Positions 43,755-52,629 of a DNA stretch of 64,000 nucleotides are shown piece by piece (position 1 is the first letter of the stretch; the number at the start of each line of letters is the position of its first letter). Origin of the DNA: Catellatospora paridis. GTDB taxonomy: Bacteria > Actinomycetota > Actinomycetes > Mycobacteriales > Micromonosporaceae. A program made the position numbers and the translations under genes. Below the pieces are notes generated by a model. The model saw only the letters and a program-made list of their open reading frames with translations. It was not told the origin of the DNA and ran no database searches. The stretch lies in assembly GCF_009720365.1 (NCBI RefSeq), contig NZ_WBZD01000021.1, forward strand, positions 124,001-188,000, written 5' to 3'.

Positions 43755-43933
43755 CGTTCGACGGTAGGCGCTCGCACGGGATAACCCGTCCGGGTTTACC
43801 CCGTGAACTCAGACACAGGCCCAGGGATGACCCTGGCAGGCCCCCGGTATCGGTGCCGATTGCTCGACGCGGCCGCCTCCCACCCGGCACCCTGTCTGCG
43901 CTCACAGGGACTCGGGGAAGGGAGCTGGTCAGG

Positions 43934-45448
43934 GTGCGCCTCAGGAGGGTGCTGGCGGTCATCGGCGTGGTGGTGCTGCTGCTGTGCACGGTCTGCGCCG
44001 GAGCCGGTGTGTGGATCTGGAACGCGCAGGTGATCTCGACCGCGGACGAGGTCGACTTCACCCGGCCGCTGGCGGTGCCGCCGCTCGCGCCGTCGCGGAT
44101 GGAGGCCGGCCGCCGGGTGTTCGACCTGAAGGCGCAGGCCGGGCAGCACGACTTCGGCCGCGGCGCGACGCCGACCTGGGGGTTCAACGGCGACTTCCTC
44201 GGCCCGACGCTGCGGGCCACCCGCGGCGAACAGGTCGTGGTCAACGTGACCAACGCCCTGGACCAGACCACCACGGTGCACTGGCACGGCATGCACCTGC
44301 CCGCGGCGGCCGACGGCGGCCCGCACCAGCTGGTCGGGTCGGGAAGGACGTGGTCGCCGACCTGGTTGGTCGACCAGCCCGCGGCGACGCTGTGGTACCA
44401 CCCGCACCTGCACGGCGAGACCGCCGGGCACGTGTACCGGGGCCTGGCCGGGCTGTTCCTGGTCGACGACCCGGCGACGTCGGTGGACGCGCTGCCGCAC
44501 GAGTACGGTGTCGACGACATCCCGCTGATCGTGCAGGACAAGAAGTTCGAGAGCGGCGGCAAGCTCGACGACAGCTCCTCGTTCCTGGGCGGGGTCGGCG
44601 TGCTCGGCGACACGATCGCGGTCAACGGCACCGTCGGGCCGTACCTCGACGTGACCACCGAGCGGGTGCGGCTGCGCCTGCTCAACGGCTCCAATGCCCG
44701 CTCCTACGACTTCGGGTTCGCCGACGATCGGCGGTTCGCCCTGGTGGCCACGGACGGGGGCCTGCTGGCGTCGGCGTACGACACCGACCGGATCATGCTG
44801 TCGCCCGGTGAGCGCGCCGAGATCGTGGTGACGGTCAAGGCCGGTGAGCGGGCCGTGCTGCGCAGCTACCCGCAGGATCTGGGCACGGGCCCGTTCGGCC
44901 GGTTCACCGGCGGCGCGGACACCCTCGACGTACTGCAGCTGCGCGCCGCGGGCACGCTCGCTCCCCGCCCGGCCGTGCCGCAGCAGCTCGTGGAGGTCCC
45001 GCGGCTGGACCGCAAGGACGCTGTGCAGGAGCGCCCGTTCAAAATGAGCGGACACGCCATCAACGGCAAGCAGATGGACATGACGCGCGTCGACGCCGCC
45101 CCGGAACGCGGCAGCGTCGAGATCTGGAAGGTCGTCAACAACGACGGCACCCCGCACAACTTCCACATCCACGACGTGCAGTTCCAGGTGCTCACGGTCG
45201 ACGGGGATGCGCCGCCGCCGCAGCTGTCGGGCTGGAAGGACACCGTCTACCTGCCGGCGAACGTGCCCTACGAGCTGATCATGCGGTTCAGCGACTATGA
45301 GGACGCGGACACCCCGTACATGTTCCACTGCCACGTCCTGTACCACGAGGACTCGGGGATGATGGGCCAGTTCGTGGTGGTGCCGCCGGGCGGCAAGCCG
45401 GGCGTCATCGACCACGCCTCGCACCTGGCCCACGGCGGGCGCCACTGA
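43934..45448 (+). CDS. Multicopper oxidase (CueO/laccase-like)
   Basis: About 504 residues. An N-terminal membrane helix or signal (about 5-25) puts the enzyme outside the cytoplasm. All copper-ligand motifs are visible: HWHGMH, WYHPHLHGE, HNFHIHDVQF and the type 1 site HCHVLYHEDSGMM. Such enzymes oxidise Cu(I), phenols or metals with O2. GTG 43934 is the nearest in-frame start with a GGAAGGGAG-like site. Upstream frame extensions are not coding-like. Confidence 0.9.
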   Translation: MRLRRVLAVIGVVVLLLCTVCAGAGVWIWNAQVISTADEVDFTRPLAVPPLAPSRMEAGRRVFDLKAQAGQHDFGRGATPTWGFNGDFLGPTLRATRGEQVVVNVTNALDQTTTVHWHGMHLPAAADGGPHQLVGSGRTWSPTWLVDQPAATLWYHPHLHGETAGHVYRGLAGLFLVDDPATSVDALPHEYGVDDIPLIVQDKKFESGGKLDDSSSFLGGVGVLGDTIAVNGTVGPYLDVTTERVRLRLLNGSNARSYDFGFADDRRFALVATDGGLLASAYDTDRIMLSPGERAEIVVTVKAGERAVLRSYPQDLGTGPFGRFTGGADTLDVLQLRAAGTLAPRPAVPQQLVEVPRLDRKDAVQERPFKMSGHAINGKQMDMTRVDAAPERGSVEIWKVVNNDGTPHNFHIHDVQFQVLTVDGDAPPPQLSGWKDTVYLPANVPYELIMRFSDYEDADTPYMFHCHVLYHEDSGMMGQFVVVPPGGKPGVIDHASHLAHGGRH

Positions 45449-45462
45449 TCCGGGGGATGGGG

Positions 45463-45501
45463 GCCGTCGCCGGCGGGAGCAGCGCTGCCGCCGGCGACGG
45501 C
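45463..45501. terminator. Bidirectional hairpin terminator
   Basis: A perfect 14-bp arm, GCCGTCGCCGGCGG and its complement, with an 11-base loop sits between the converging oxidase and glycosylase genes. Confidence 0.75.
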
Positions 45502-45519
45502 GTCCCCTTTGCGGAGCCG

Positions 45520-46617
45520 TCAGGCGATGCGGACCTCGTGCGCGGCCGCGTCGGCGGCGGCGAAGGCCAGCAGGCGTGCCCCCTCCTGCGTGACCGCGTC
45601 GCGGTCGGTGGTGGTGAACTCGGTGAACGGTTCGACGGCCAGCACGGTCCGGCCGCGTTCACGCTCGACGCGCCACATCCCGGCGACGGACCCGTCGATC
45701 AGGACGGTCGCCCGGATGATGCCGTTGACGGTGAAGATGCGTTTGCGGTGCTCGTCGGAGATGATGCGGGTGCGGTCGGCGTGCGACAGCAGCACGCTGT
45801 CGAACTCGCCCAGCAGGCGCACCGGCGCGGGCACGTCGGCGTCGGGCCGGGGCGCGTCCGGCAGGTCGAACAGCTCCACGCCCTGCTCGTCGCGGAACGC
45901 CGACAGCCGCGGCCGCAGGCGTTCGACGACCTCCTTCAGCCGGGTCACGCCCGCCCAGGCCTGCACGTCGCGTACGCTCGCCGGGCCGTACGCGGCCAGG
46001 TAGCGCAGCACCATGTCGTCGGCCGACGGGACGGCGAGCCCGGCGGACAGCCACGACTCCGCCGAGGTGTGCGCGGCCTGCCCGCTCGATCCCCACAGCC
46101 CGCGCGGCGGCACCTGCACCAGCGGCACCCGCGTGCGTACCACCGGTGCGAGCGCAGCCGCCTCGTAGCCCGGGAACCGTGCTGCCAGCTGCGTACCGAG
46201 TTCGGCCCAGGTCAGCGGCCGCTGTTCCACCAGCTCCCGGCCGTGCTCGGCGACCGCGTCCAGATCCAGCCCGGCCAGCTGCTTGCCGTAGCCGGCCGCC
46301 AGCCCGCGTTCCATGGACGCGGCCAGCACCGGCCGCAGTGCCAGGCAGTCCTCGGCGGTGACCAGGTGGATCGTCGAGCGCATCAGCGCGATGCGGACCG
46401 CCCGCCGGTCGGTGATCAGCTGCGACAGCTCGCCCGGTGCGAAGTCTTCGAGCCGGTTCCACAGCGCCACGTACGGCGGGTTCGGGGCCTGTGCCTGCAG
46501 CCCGAACAGGTGCGCGACCGCTTCGTGCACGGGGATCCGCGCACGGCTCAGCAGCAGTTGGCGCGACAGCAGGGCGCGGTTGAGTGTTTGACGACTGAGC
46601 ACGGGGGCCATAGGCAT
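45520..46617 (-). CDS. AlkZ/YcaQ-family winged-helix DNA glycosylase
   Basis: 365 residues. The family's catalytic QxQ motif is visible as LFGLQAQAPNPP (Gln41 and Gln43), followed by IHLVTAEDCLALRP, three winged-helix modules and the conserved YVQ-like VPPRGLW and FLLPxxD-like region (LGEFDSVLLSH). AlkZ-type enzymes unhook interstrand crosslinks or excise bulky alkylated bases. Its role here may be genome protection against a DNA-damaging natural product. The ATG at 46617 or the one two codons later may be used. No Shine-Dalgarno seen. Confidence 0.82.
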   Translation of the reverse strand: MPMAPVLSRQTLNRALLSRQLLLSRARIPVHEAVAHLFGLQAQAPNPPYVALWNRLEDFAPGELSQLITDRRAVRIALMRSTIHLVTAEDCLALRPVLAASMERGLAAGYGKQLAGLDLDAVAEHGRELVEQRPLTWAELGTQLAARFPGYEAAALAPVVRTRVPLVQVPPRGLWGSSGQAAHTSAESWLSAGLAVPSADDMVLRYLAAYGPASVRDVQAWAGVTRLKEVVERLRPRLSAFRDEQGVELFDLPDAPRPDADVPAPVRLLGEFDSVLLSHADRTRIISDEHRKRIFTVNGIIRATVLIDGSVAGMWRVERERGRTVLAVEPFTEFTTTDRDAVTQEGARLLAFAAADAAAHEVRIA

Positions 46618-46673
46618 TTAAGCTACGTGGTGCGCCCGCCGGTCCGGCCGGGCGCTCGTGGTAGGAGAGTGCG

Positions 46674-47837
46674 ATGACCGAGCTGCCGATCCCCGGCCCG
46701 TACGTGCCCTGGGTGGACGACATCCCGTCGCGCCCCGCGGCCGACGGCCCGCTGCAAGGCGTGCGCCTGGCCGTCAAGGACCTGTTCGACGTGGCCGGGC
46801 TGCCCACCGGCGCGGGCAACCCCACCTGGCTCGCCACGCATCCGCCCGCGACCCGCGACGCGGCGGCGGTGGCCGTGCTGACCGGCGCGGGCGCGCGCAT
46901 CGTCGGCAAGACGCACACCGACGAGATGGCGTACAGCCTGTTCGGCACCAACGCGCACTACGGCGCGCCGGACAACCCGGCCGCACCGGGGCACATCACC
47001 GGCGGCTCCTCCAACGGCACCGCCGCCGCGGTCGCGGAGGGCTCGGCCGACCTGGGGCTGGGCACCGACACCGGCGGTTCGGTGCGCATCCCGGCGGGCT
47101 GGTGCGGCCTCTACGGCCTGCGGCCCAGCCACATCCGGGTCAGCCGGGCGGGCGTCGTGCCGCTGTGCGGCTCGTTCGACGTGCCCGGCCTGCTCACCCG
47201 GGACCTGGCGCTGCTGCGTACCGCGACCGGCGTGCTGCTGACCGGCGGCCCCGACACCACTCCGATCCGGGGCCTGGTCGCCCCGGCCGACCTGTGGGAG
47301 CTGGCCGAGCCGGCGGTGCGCCAGGCGCTGCAACCCGCCCTGGAGCGGCTGGCGGCGACGCTGCCGTGCGACGAGAAGCCGCTGTGGGGCTCGGCCCCGG
47401 CACCGGACTACCGGTTCGCCTACGCGGTGCGCACCGGCTGGGAGTTCTGGCAGCGCCACGGCGACTGGGTACGCGAGCACGAACCCGTCTTCGGCCCCGG
47501 CGTGGGCGAGCGGGTGCGCCTGGCGTCGGCGCGTACCCACGAGGAACTGGTGGCCGCCGACCGGGAGATCGCCGCGGTCCGCACCACGATGGCGCGGCTG
47601 CTCGACGGCGCGGTGCTGGTGATCCCGACCGCGCCCGCGCCCGCCCCCGGCCGCGGCGTCGACACCGGCCCGCTGCGCGCCCCGATCCTGGGCCTGACCG
47701 GCATCTCCAGCGTCGTCGGCCTGCCCGCGCTCAGCGTCCCCGGCGCCGCCGTGGATGGTCTGCCCGTTGGGTTGTGCCTGGTCGGCGCACCCGGCACGGA
47801 CGAGTCCCTGCTCGAACTCGCGGAGGTATTGCGATGA
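46674..47837 (+). CDS. Amidase-signature family protein
   Basis: 387 residues. The Ser-cisSer-Lys triad is traceable: Lys35 (AVKDLFD), Ser112 in GGSSNG and nucleophile Ser136 in DTGGSVRIPAG, with the proper 24-residue spacing. It cleaves a C-N amide bond in the cytoplasm; substrate unknown. It overlaps the next gene by ATGA, forming an operon with the EcsC and LacI genes. Confidence 0.9.
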   Translation: MTELPIPGPYVPWVDDIPSRPAADGPLQGVRLAVKDLFDVAGLPTGAGNPTWLATHPPATRDAAAVAVLTGAGARIVGKTHTDEMAYSLFGTNAHYGAPDNPAAPGHITGGSSNGTAAAVAEGSADLGLGTDTGGSVRIPAGWCGLYGLRPSHIRVSRAGVVPLCGSFDVPGLLTRDLALLRTATGVLLTGGPDTTPIRGLVAPADLWELAEPAVRQALQPALERLAATLPCDEKPLWGSAPAPDYRFAYAVRTGWEFWQRHGDWVREHEPVFGPGVGERVRLASARTHEELVAADREIAAVRTTMARLLDGAVLVIPTAPAPAPGRGVDTGPLRAPILGLTGISSVVGLPALSVPGAAVDGLPVGLCLVGAPGTDESLLELAEVLR

Positions 47838-48574
47838 CCGAACCGGGCGCGCTCGCGCCGACCGACGCCGATCTCGACGTCCGCGACGCTCCGCCGCCGG
47901 GGCTGTGGCAGCGGATGAAGGCCGACCCCCAGTACGCCCCCGAGCACCTGGCACTGGAGGCGGTGGCCCGGATCGGGCCGCAGGCCGCGGCCTGGGTCAC
48001 CCGCATGCGCACCATGTACCCGAACATGCACCCCGACGGCCTGGCGCAGCTCGCGGTCAAGCGGTTCCGGCGGCACGCCCGGTTCACCGGCGCGGTGTCG
48101 GGCTCGGTCGGCCTACCCGGCGCGATCGCCGACCTGGCCACCCTGGCCTGGACGCAGAGCCGCCTGGTGCTGCACCTGGCTGCCGTGTACGGCGTCGACC
48201 CGACCCATCCCGACCGGGCCACCGATCTGCTGGTGCTGCAGCGGGTGCACAAGGCGACCGAGGCGGCCCGGCTGGCGCTCGGCGTCGCCCAGGGCCGCGA
48301 GGGCGTCGGCGTCGCGCTGGCCAAGGGTGTCGGCACCGCCGCGACCCGGGCCCCGGTGACCCGGGCGCTGGGCCGGCTGAGCTGGAAACTCGCGCAGATG
48401 GCCGGGATGCGGGCGGTGCGCAAGGTCGCCGCGAAGGCGATCCCCTTCGCCGCGATCGTGTTCGGTGCGTGGGCGAACTCGTCGACCGTGAACGACCTGG
48501 CCTCGCGCGCGATCAACCTGTACCGCCCGCCGGCCCTGACGGCCGTGCCGCACCCCCGCCCGGCCTCGCAGTGA
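47834..48574 (+). CDS. EcsC-family protein
   Basis: 246 residues; the middle carries Ala-rich hydrophobic segments with SVGLPGAIADLATLAWTQSRLVLHLAAVYG, a fingerprint of EcsC-domain proteins. It is probably membrane-associated, with no known biochemical role. Starts in the amidase stop (ATGA) and overlaps the LacI gene by GTGA, so all three are co-translated. Confidence 0.75.
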   Translation: MTEPGALAPTDADLDVRDAPPPGLWQRMKADPQYAPEHLALEAVARIGPQAAAWVTRMRTMYPNMHPDGLAQLAVKRFRRHARFTGAVSGSVGLPGAIADLATLAWTQSRLVLHLAAVYGVDPTHPDRATDLLVLQRVHKATEAARLALGVAQGREGVGVALAKGVGTAATRAPVTRALGRLSWKLAQMAGMRAVRKVAAKAIPFAAIVFGAWANSSTVNDLASRAINLYRPPALTAVPHPRPASQ

Positions 48575-49695
48575 CCACTGTGGATCCGGCCGTCACCGGC
48601 CACGACCTGCCCGGACCGCCGGCTCCGTCAGCCGGTCCCGGTCATCCCGCCACGGAAGCACGCTCCGCCAGGGGCGCGCCCGTGGCGCGCCGGGGCAGGC
48701 GGCGCGGGGAGACCACGGTCGCGACCGTCGCCCGGCTGGCCGGGGTGTCCGCGCCGACGGTGTCCAAAGTGCTCAACGGGCATCCCGGCGTCGCCGCCGA
48801 GACCCGCGAGCGGGTCGAGCGGGTGCTGCGGGAGCAGGACTACCGCCGCCCCGACGCGGTCACCCAGGCGCCGATGCTGGAGGTCGCGTTCCAGGCGCTG
48901 GAGAGCCACCTGGCCATCGAGATCATGCGCGGGGTGGCGCAGGTCGCGGGCGCGCGCCAGCTCGCGGTCGGCTTCACCGAGACGGCGTCGGGTCCCGGCT
49001 GGCTCGACCAGGTGCTGCGGCGGCGTCCGGTCGCGGTCATCGCGGTGTACGGCGCGGCCATGCGCCGCGAGCACGCCCGGCTCGCGGCGAGCGGGATCCC
49101 GCTGGTGGCGCTGGACCCGACGGGCGAGCCGGTGCACAGCGTGCCCTCGGTCGGCGCGGCGAACTGGAACGGCGGCCTGACCGCCACCCGCCACCTGCTG
49201 GAACTGGGCCACCGCCGGATCGCGATGATCGGCGGGCCGCCCGGCTTCCTGGCCGCCCGGGCCCGCCTCGACGGCTTCCGGGCCGCGATGGACGCCGCGG
49301 GCGTGCCGGTCGAGGCACAGCTGCTGCGTTCCGGCACGTTGTCCTACGAGGACGGTCTGCGCCACGGCCGGGACCTGCTCGCCCTGTCCGCCCCGCCGAC
49401 GGCCGTGTTCTGCTGCAACGACCTGCTGGCCCTCGGCGTGTACGAGGCGGCCCGCCGCGCCGGCCGCCGGGTGCCCGAGGACCTGAGCGTGGTCGGCTTC
49501 GACGATCTCGAGTTCGCCCGCTGGAGCGGCCCCGCCCTGACCACCGTCCGTCAGCCGCTGGCCGAGATGGGCGCGGCCGCCGCCGAGCTCGCCCTCACCC
49601 TGGCCGCCGGAGACACCCCGCCCCGGCTGCGCATCGAACTCGCCACCGACCTCATCCTCCGGTCCAGCACCACCTCACCGCCGGTCGCCGCCTGA
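48571..49695 (+). CDS. LacI-family transcriptional regulator
   Basis: 374 residues. A basic, disordered ~45-residue lead precedes the LacI HTH (VATVARLAGVSAPTVSKVLNGHPGVAAETRERV, about 51-83) and a periplasmic-binding-protein-like sensor (HLLELGHRRIAMIGGPPGFLAARARLDGF; VFCCNDLLALGVYEAARRAG). It starts at a GTG overlapping the EcsC stop. The esterase gene downstream carries a GAAACGTTTC-type palindrome, the most likely target; a sugar or oligosaccharide is the probable effector. Confidence 0.9.
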   Translation: MTTVDPAVTGHDLPGPPAPSAGPGHPATEARSARGAPVARRGRRRGETTVATVARLAGVSAPTVSKVLNGHPGVAAETRERVERVLREQDYRRPDAVTQAPMLEVAFQALESHLAIEIMRGVAQVAGARQLAVGFTETASGPGWLDQVLRRRPVAVIAVYGAAMRREHARLAASGIPLVALDPTGEPVHSVPSVGAANWNGGLTATRHLLELGHRRIAMIGGPPGFLAARARLDGFRAAMDAAGVPVEAQLLRSGTLSYEDGLRHGRDLLALSAPPTAVFCCNDLLALGVYEAARRAGRRVPEDLSVVGFDDLEFARWSGPALTTVRQPLAEMGAAAAELALTLAAGDTPPRLRIELATDLILRSSTTSPPVAA

Positions 49696-49732
49696 CGGCC
49701 GGTGCGCCGAAAGTACCGGTCCCCGGCTTGCC

Positions 49733-49762
49733 TTGACCCCGCTTCGCATCGACGTCTATGGT
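49733..49762 (+). promoter_or_regulatory. Promoter of the CE1-CBM2 gene
   Basis: TTGACC, an 18-base spacer and TATGGT. The inferred start point near 49769 lies upstream of the operator, allowing roadblock-type repression. Confidence 0.5.
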
Positions 49763-49787
49763 TCGGGCGAATGCATTCGCTTACATA

Positions 49788-49803
49788 TTGGAAACGTTTC
49801 TCA
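49788..49803. promoter_or_regulatory. LacI-type operator of the CE1-CBM2 gene
   Basis: TTGGAAACGTTTCTCA, with a perfect GAAACGTTTC core, matches the CRE-like operators of many LacI regulators. It lies within the leader, about 20 bases past the inferred transcript start, adjacent to a LacI-family gene. Confidence 0.7.
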
Positions 49804-49834
49804 GCGGCGCTGCCCCGCCGCGGGAGGAGACACC

Positions 49835-51190
49835 ATGCGAAGAGGAGTCAGGACGCTGCTGGCGGTCGCCGCCTCGGCCCTGGCCGTCGTGGGAGGACTG
49901 GTGGTCGCTTCGCCACCTGCCATGGCGGCGACGCTCACCGAGGTCACCAACTTCGGAACCAACCCCAGCAACCTGCGCATGCACCTGTACGTGCCCGACA
50001 ACATCGGCGCCCGGCCCGCGGTCGTGGTCGCCGTGCACTACTGCACCGGGACCGGCCCGGCCTTCTACTCGGGCACGCAGTTCGCGCAGCTGGCCGACCA
50101 GTACAAGTTCATCGTGATCTACCCGTCGGCGACCCGGAGCGGGAGCTGCTTCGACGTGTCGTCGTCGGCCTCGCTCACCCACAACGGCGGCAGCGACTCG
50201 CTCGGCATCGTCTCGATGGTGCGGTGGGTGCTGAGCAACCGCGACGGCGACGCCAACCGCGTCTACGCCACCGGCGCCTCGTCCGGCGGCATGATGACCA
50301 ACGTCCTGCTGGGGGCGTATCCGGACGTCTTCAAGGCGGGCTCGTCCTTCATGGGCGTGCCGTTCGGGTGCTTCGCCACCACCGATGGGTCGATGTGGAA
50401 CAGCACCTGCGCCAACGGCCAGCTGATCAAGACAGCCCAGCAGTGGGGCGACCAGGTCCGCGCCGCCTACCCCGGTTACAGCGGCCCGCGGCCACGCATG
50501 CAGCTGTTCCACGGCACCGACGACGCGACGCTGCGCTACCCGAACTTCGGCGAGGCGATCAAGCAGTGGACCAACGTGCACGGCCTGAGCCAGACCCCGA
50601 CGTTCACCGACACACCCCAGTCCGGCTGGACCCGGACCCGCTACGGCGGCTCGGGCACGGGCGTCGCGGTCGAGGGCGTCAGCCTGGCCGGCGTCGGCCA
50701 CAACCTGCCGCTGAGCGGCCAGGCCCTGATGGCGATCCAGTTCTTCGGCCTCACCTCCGCGCCGCCGAGCCCGTCGACCCCGCCGTCGCCCAGCACGCCC
50801 CCGTCACCTAGCGCCCCGCCCTCGCCCAGCACCCCGCCGTCGCCGAGCGTGCCGCCGAGCCCGCAGCCGCAGGGCGCGTGCCGGATCGGGTACACGGTCA
50901 ACGCGTGGAACACCGGCCTGACCGCGAACATCACCATCACCAACACCGGATCGTCCACGGTCAACGGGTGGGCGCTGGCGTTCACCCTGCCCGGCGGGCA
51001 GGCGATCACCTCCGGCTGGAACGCGACGTACTCGCCGACCAGCGGTGCGGTGACCGCCCGGAACCTGAACTACAACGGCACCCTCGCGCCCGGCGCGAGC
51101 ACCACCATCGGGTTCAACGCCAACCACACCGGCAACACCGGCAAGCCACCGTCGTTCACCCTGAACGGCAGCACCTGCACCATCGCGTGA
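49835..51190 (+). CDS. Secreted CE1/PHB-depolymerase-type esterase with CBM2
   Basis: 451 residues with GGGAGGAG upstream of the ATG. A signal peptide ends after AMA (about 29). The catalytic domain (about 32-305) has VAVHYCTGTG, nucleophile GASSGGM (about 147-153), FHGTDDATLRYPN and the His in GVGHNLP, as in CE1 acetyl-xylan/feruloyl esterases. A Pro/Ser linker follows, then CBM2 (about 348-451, CRIGYTVNAWNTGLTANITI). It should de-esterify plant cell-wall polymers outside the cell while bound to cellulose or xylan. Controlled by the adjacent LacI protein, by inference. Confidence 0.9.
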   Translation: MRRGVRTLLAVAASALAVVGGLVVASPPAMAATLTEVTNFGTNPSNLRMHLYVPDNIGARPAVVVAVHYCTGTGPAFYSGTQFAQLADQYKFIVIYPSATRSGSCFDVSSSASLTHNGGSDSLGIVSMVRWVLSNRDGDANRVYATGASSGGMMTNVLLGAYPDVFKAGSSFMGVPFGCFATTDGSMWNSTCANGQLIKTAQQWGDQVRAAYPGYSGPRPRMQLFHGTDDATLRYPNFGEAIKQWTNVHGLSQTPTFTDTPQSGWTRTRYGGSGTGVAVEGVSLAGVGHNLPLSGQALMAIQFFGLTSAPPSPSTPPSPSTPPSPSAPPSPSTPPSPSVPPSPQPQGACRIGYTVNAWNTGLTANITITNTGSSTVNGWALAFTLPGGQAITSGWNATYSPTSGAVTARNLNYNGTLAPGASTTIGFNANHTGNTGKPPSFTLNGSTCTIA

Positions 51191-51200
51191 GCTGATGACC

Positions 51201-51242
51201 GCCGCCTCCGATCGTGCCCCGAAAGGCACGAGCGGAGGCGGC
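51201..51242 (+). terminator. Hairpin terminator of the esterase gene
   Basis: Nested stems GCCGCCTCCG/CGGAGGCGGC and CGTGCC/GGCACG follow ten bases after the stop codon. Confidence 0.7.
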
Positions 51243-51324
51243 GGCCGTCAGGCCGGATCCGCTGCGGCTGGCCGGTCCCGGCCGGGCGACGGCAGCTGCC
51301 GACGGCGGTACCGCAGACCCGCGG

Positions 51325-51483
51325 TCAGAGCCGCCAGCGCGAGTGCTCCCGCCACCGTTCCGCGACCCGCGACAGGGTGTCCTGCAGCAGCTCCTCGGCC
51401 AGGTGCCGGTCACCGGTGAGCAGGTATGCGGTCCGTGCGAGCGCGTTCGACCGCGCCCGCACGAAGTCTTCGAAGTCCTCCAC
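51325..51483 (-). pseudogene. Remnant of a SigE-family ECF sigma factor (region 2 only)
   Basis: A 52-residue frame from a GTG with GGAGG five bases upstream. It starts VEDFEDFVRARSNALARTAYLLTGDRHLAEELLQ, the typical sigma-70 region 2 opening of actinobacterial SigE-family ECF factors, then stops at RWRL without region 4. Just past the junction another frame reads VAGALALAALTAGLRYRRRQ, like the C-terminal membrane tail of a second protein. An internal deletion joining two genes would explain this; a missing base may also be involved. The ECF region would have had about 170 residues. It is not expected to work as a sigma factor. Confidence 0.6.
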
Positions 51484-51632
51484 CCATGCCTCCTCGACGG
51501 GTACACGTCTGTCACCGCTGCCGCGGGTGGAACCCTTCGCGGAGCCGGGGCGAGCATTATGCGGTGCCGTGTCGTGGCTGCCCGCAGGGCGGGCGTTAGC
51601 GTGGCCGGTACGCGGCGATGACGGAGGTGGAG

Positions 51633-51959
51633 ATGGGCGAGGCGAAGTTCGTCCAGGTCGTCACGACTCTGGACGACCGGGACGCGGCGCTGTCGCTGGC
51701 CCGTTCGGCGCTCGAGGCGCGGGTCGCGGCCTGCGCGCAGCTCGGCGGCCCGATCCGCAGCGTGTACCGCTGGCAGGGCGCGGTCGAGGAGGCCGACGAG
51801 TTCATGCTCGTCTTCAAGACCACGGCCGCGGGCTATCCGGCACTGGAGCGGCACATCCTCGACCGGCACCCCTACGAGACGCCCGAGATCGTCTGCACGC
51901 CGGTGGTCGCGGGCAACCCCGCCTACCTGGACTGGGTGGCCGCCGAAACCGGGCAGTGA
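51633..51959 (+). CDS. cutA: CutA-type divalent-cation tolerance protein
   Basis: 108 residues. FVQVVTTLDDRDAALSLARSALEARVAACAQLGGPIRSVYRWQG and EADEFMLVFKT, HPYETPEIV are the CutA hallmarks. The ATG at 51633 fits better than the one 15 bases earlier because GGAGG lies five bases upstream. CutA is a small trimeric cytoplasmic protein linked with copper and other divalent metal tolerance. Confidence 0.92.
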   Translation: MGEAKFVQVVTTLDDRDAALSLARSALEARVAACAQLGGPIRSVYRWQGAVEEADEFMLVFKTTAAGYPALERHILDRHPYETPEIVCTPVVAGNPAYLDWVAAETGQ

Positions 51960-51993
51960 CGCCGGTGGACGGAGCGGAGCACAATCGACGGAC

Positions 51994-52620
51994 ATGAAGG
52001 CTCTGTGCACCTGCGGCGTGCTCGCCGGTCCGCTGTTCGTCGTCGCGTTCCTGATCCAGGGCGCGGTGAAGCCGGGTGGTTACGACGCGTTGCGCCATCC
52101 GGTCAGCTCGCTGGCGCTCGGCCCGTACGGCTGGGCCCAGACCGCGGTGTTCCTGGTCTGCGGCCTGCTCACGGTCGCGTTCGCGGCCGGGCTGGTACGC
52201 CTTGCGGGGGTACGCCGGAAGATCGGCGCGGTGCTCGTCGGGCTCTGGGGGGTCGGCCTGGTCGGTGCGGGCCTGTTCGTCACGGACCCGGTCAGCGGCT
52301 ACCCGGCGGGCACCCCGGACCTGCTCGTGGACCACACCACCGCGGGCATCCTGCACGACCTGTTCTCCGTGCTGGCGTTCTTCAGTCTCGCCGCGGCGAC
52401 CTTCGTGTTGGCGGCCGGCTCCGGCAGCGGCTGGGCGGCGTACTCGGTGCTGTCCGGGTTGGCCTTCCTCGGCTTCTTCTTCCTGTCCGGGGTCGGTTTC
52501 CAGCAGGATCCGGGCCTGGTGGACACGGCCGGGCTGTGGCAGCGCCTGTCCCTGCTGACCGGCTGGACCTGGCTGACCCTGCTCGCCCGACGGGCCAGAA
52601 CCCGCACCGCGGTGTCCTGA
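51994..52620 (+). CDS. DUF998 membrane protein
   Basis: 208 residues with six hydrophobic segments; HPVSSLALGPYGWAQTAVF and FVTDPVSGYPAGTP, then LHDLFSVLAFF, are DUF998 features. Function unknown. Directly follows cutA after 34 bases. Confidence 0.82.
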   Translation: MKALCTCGVLAGPLFVVAFLIQGAVKPGGYDALRHPVSSLALGPYGWAQTAVFLVCGLLTVAFAAGLVRLAGVRRKIGAVLVGLWGVGLVGAGLFVTDPVSGYPAGTPDLLVDHTTAGILHDLFSVLAFFSLAAATFVLAAGSGSGWAAYSVLSGLAFLGFFFLSGVGFQQDPGLVDTAGLWQRLSLLTGWTWLTLLARRARTRTAVS

Positions 52621-52629
52621 CCTTGCCCA

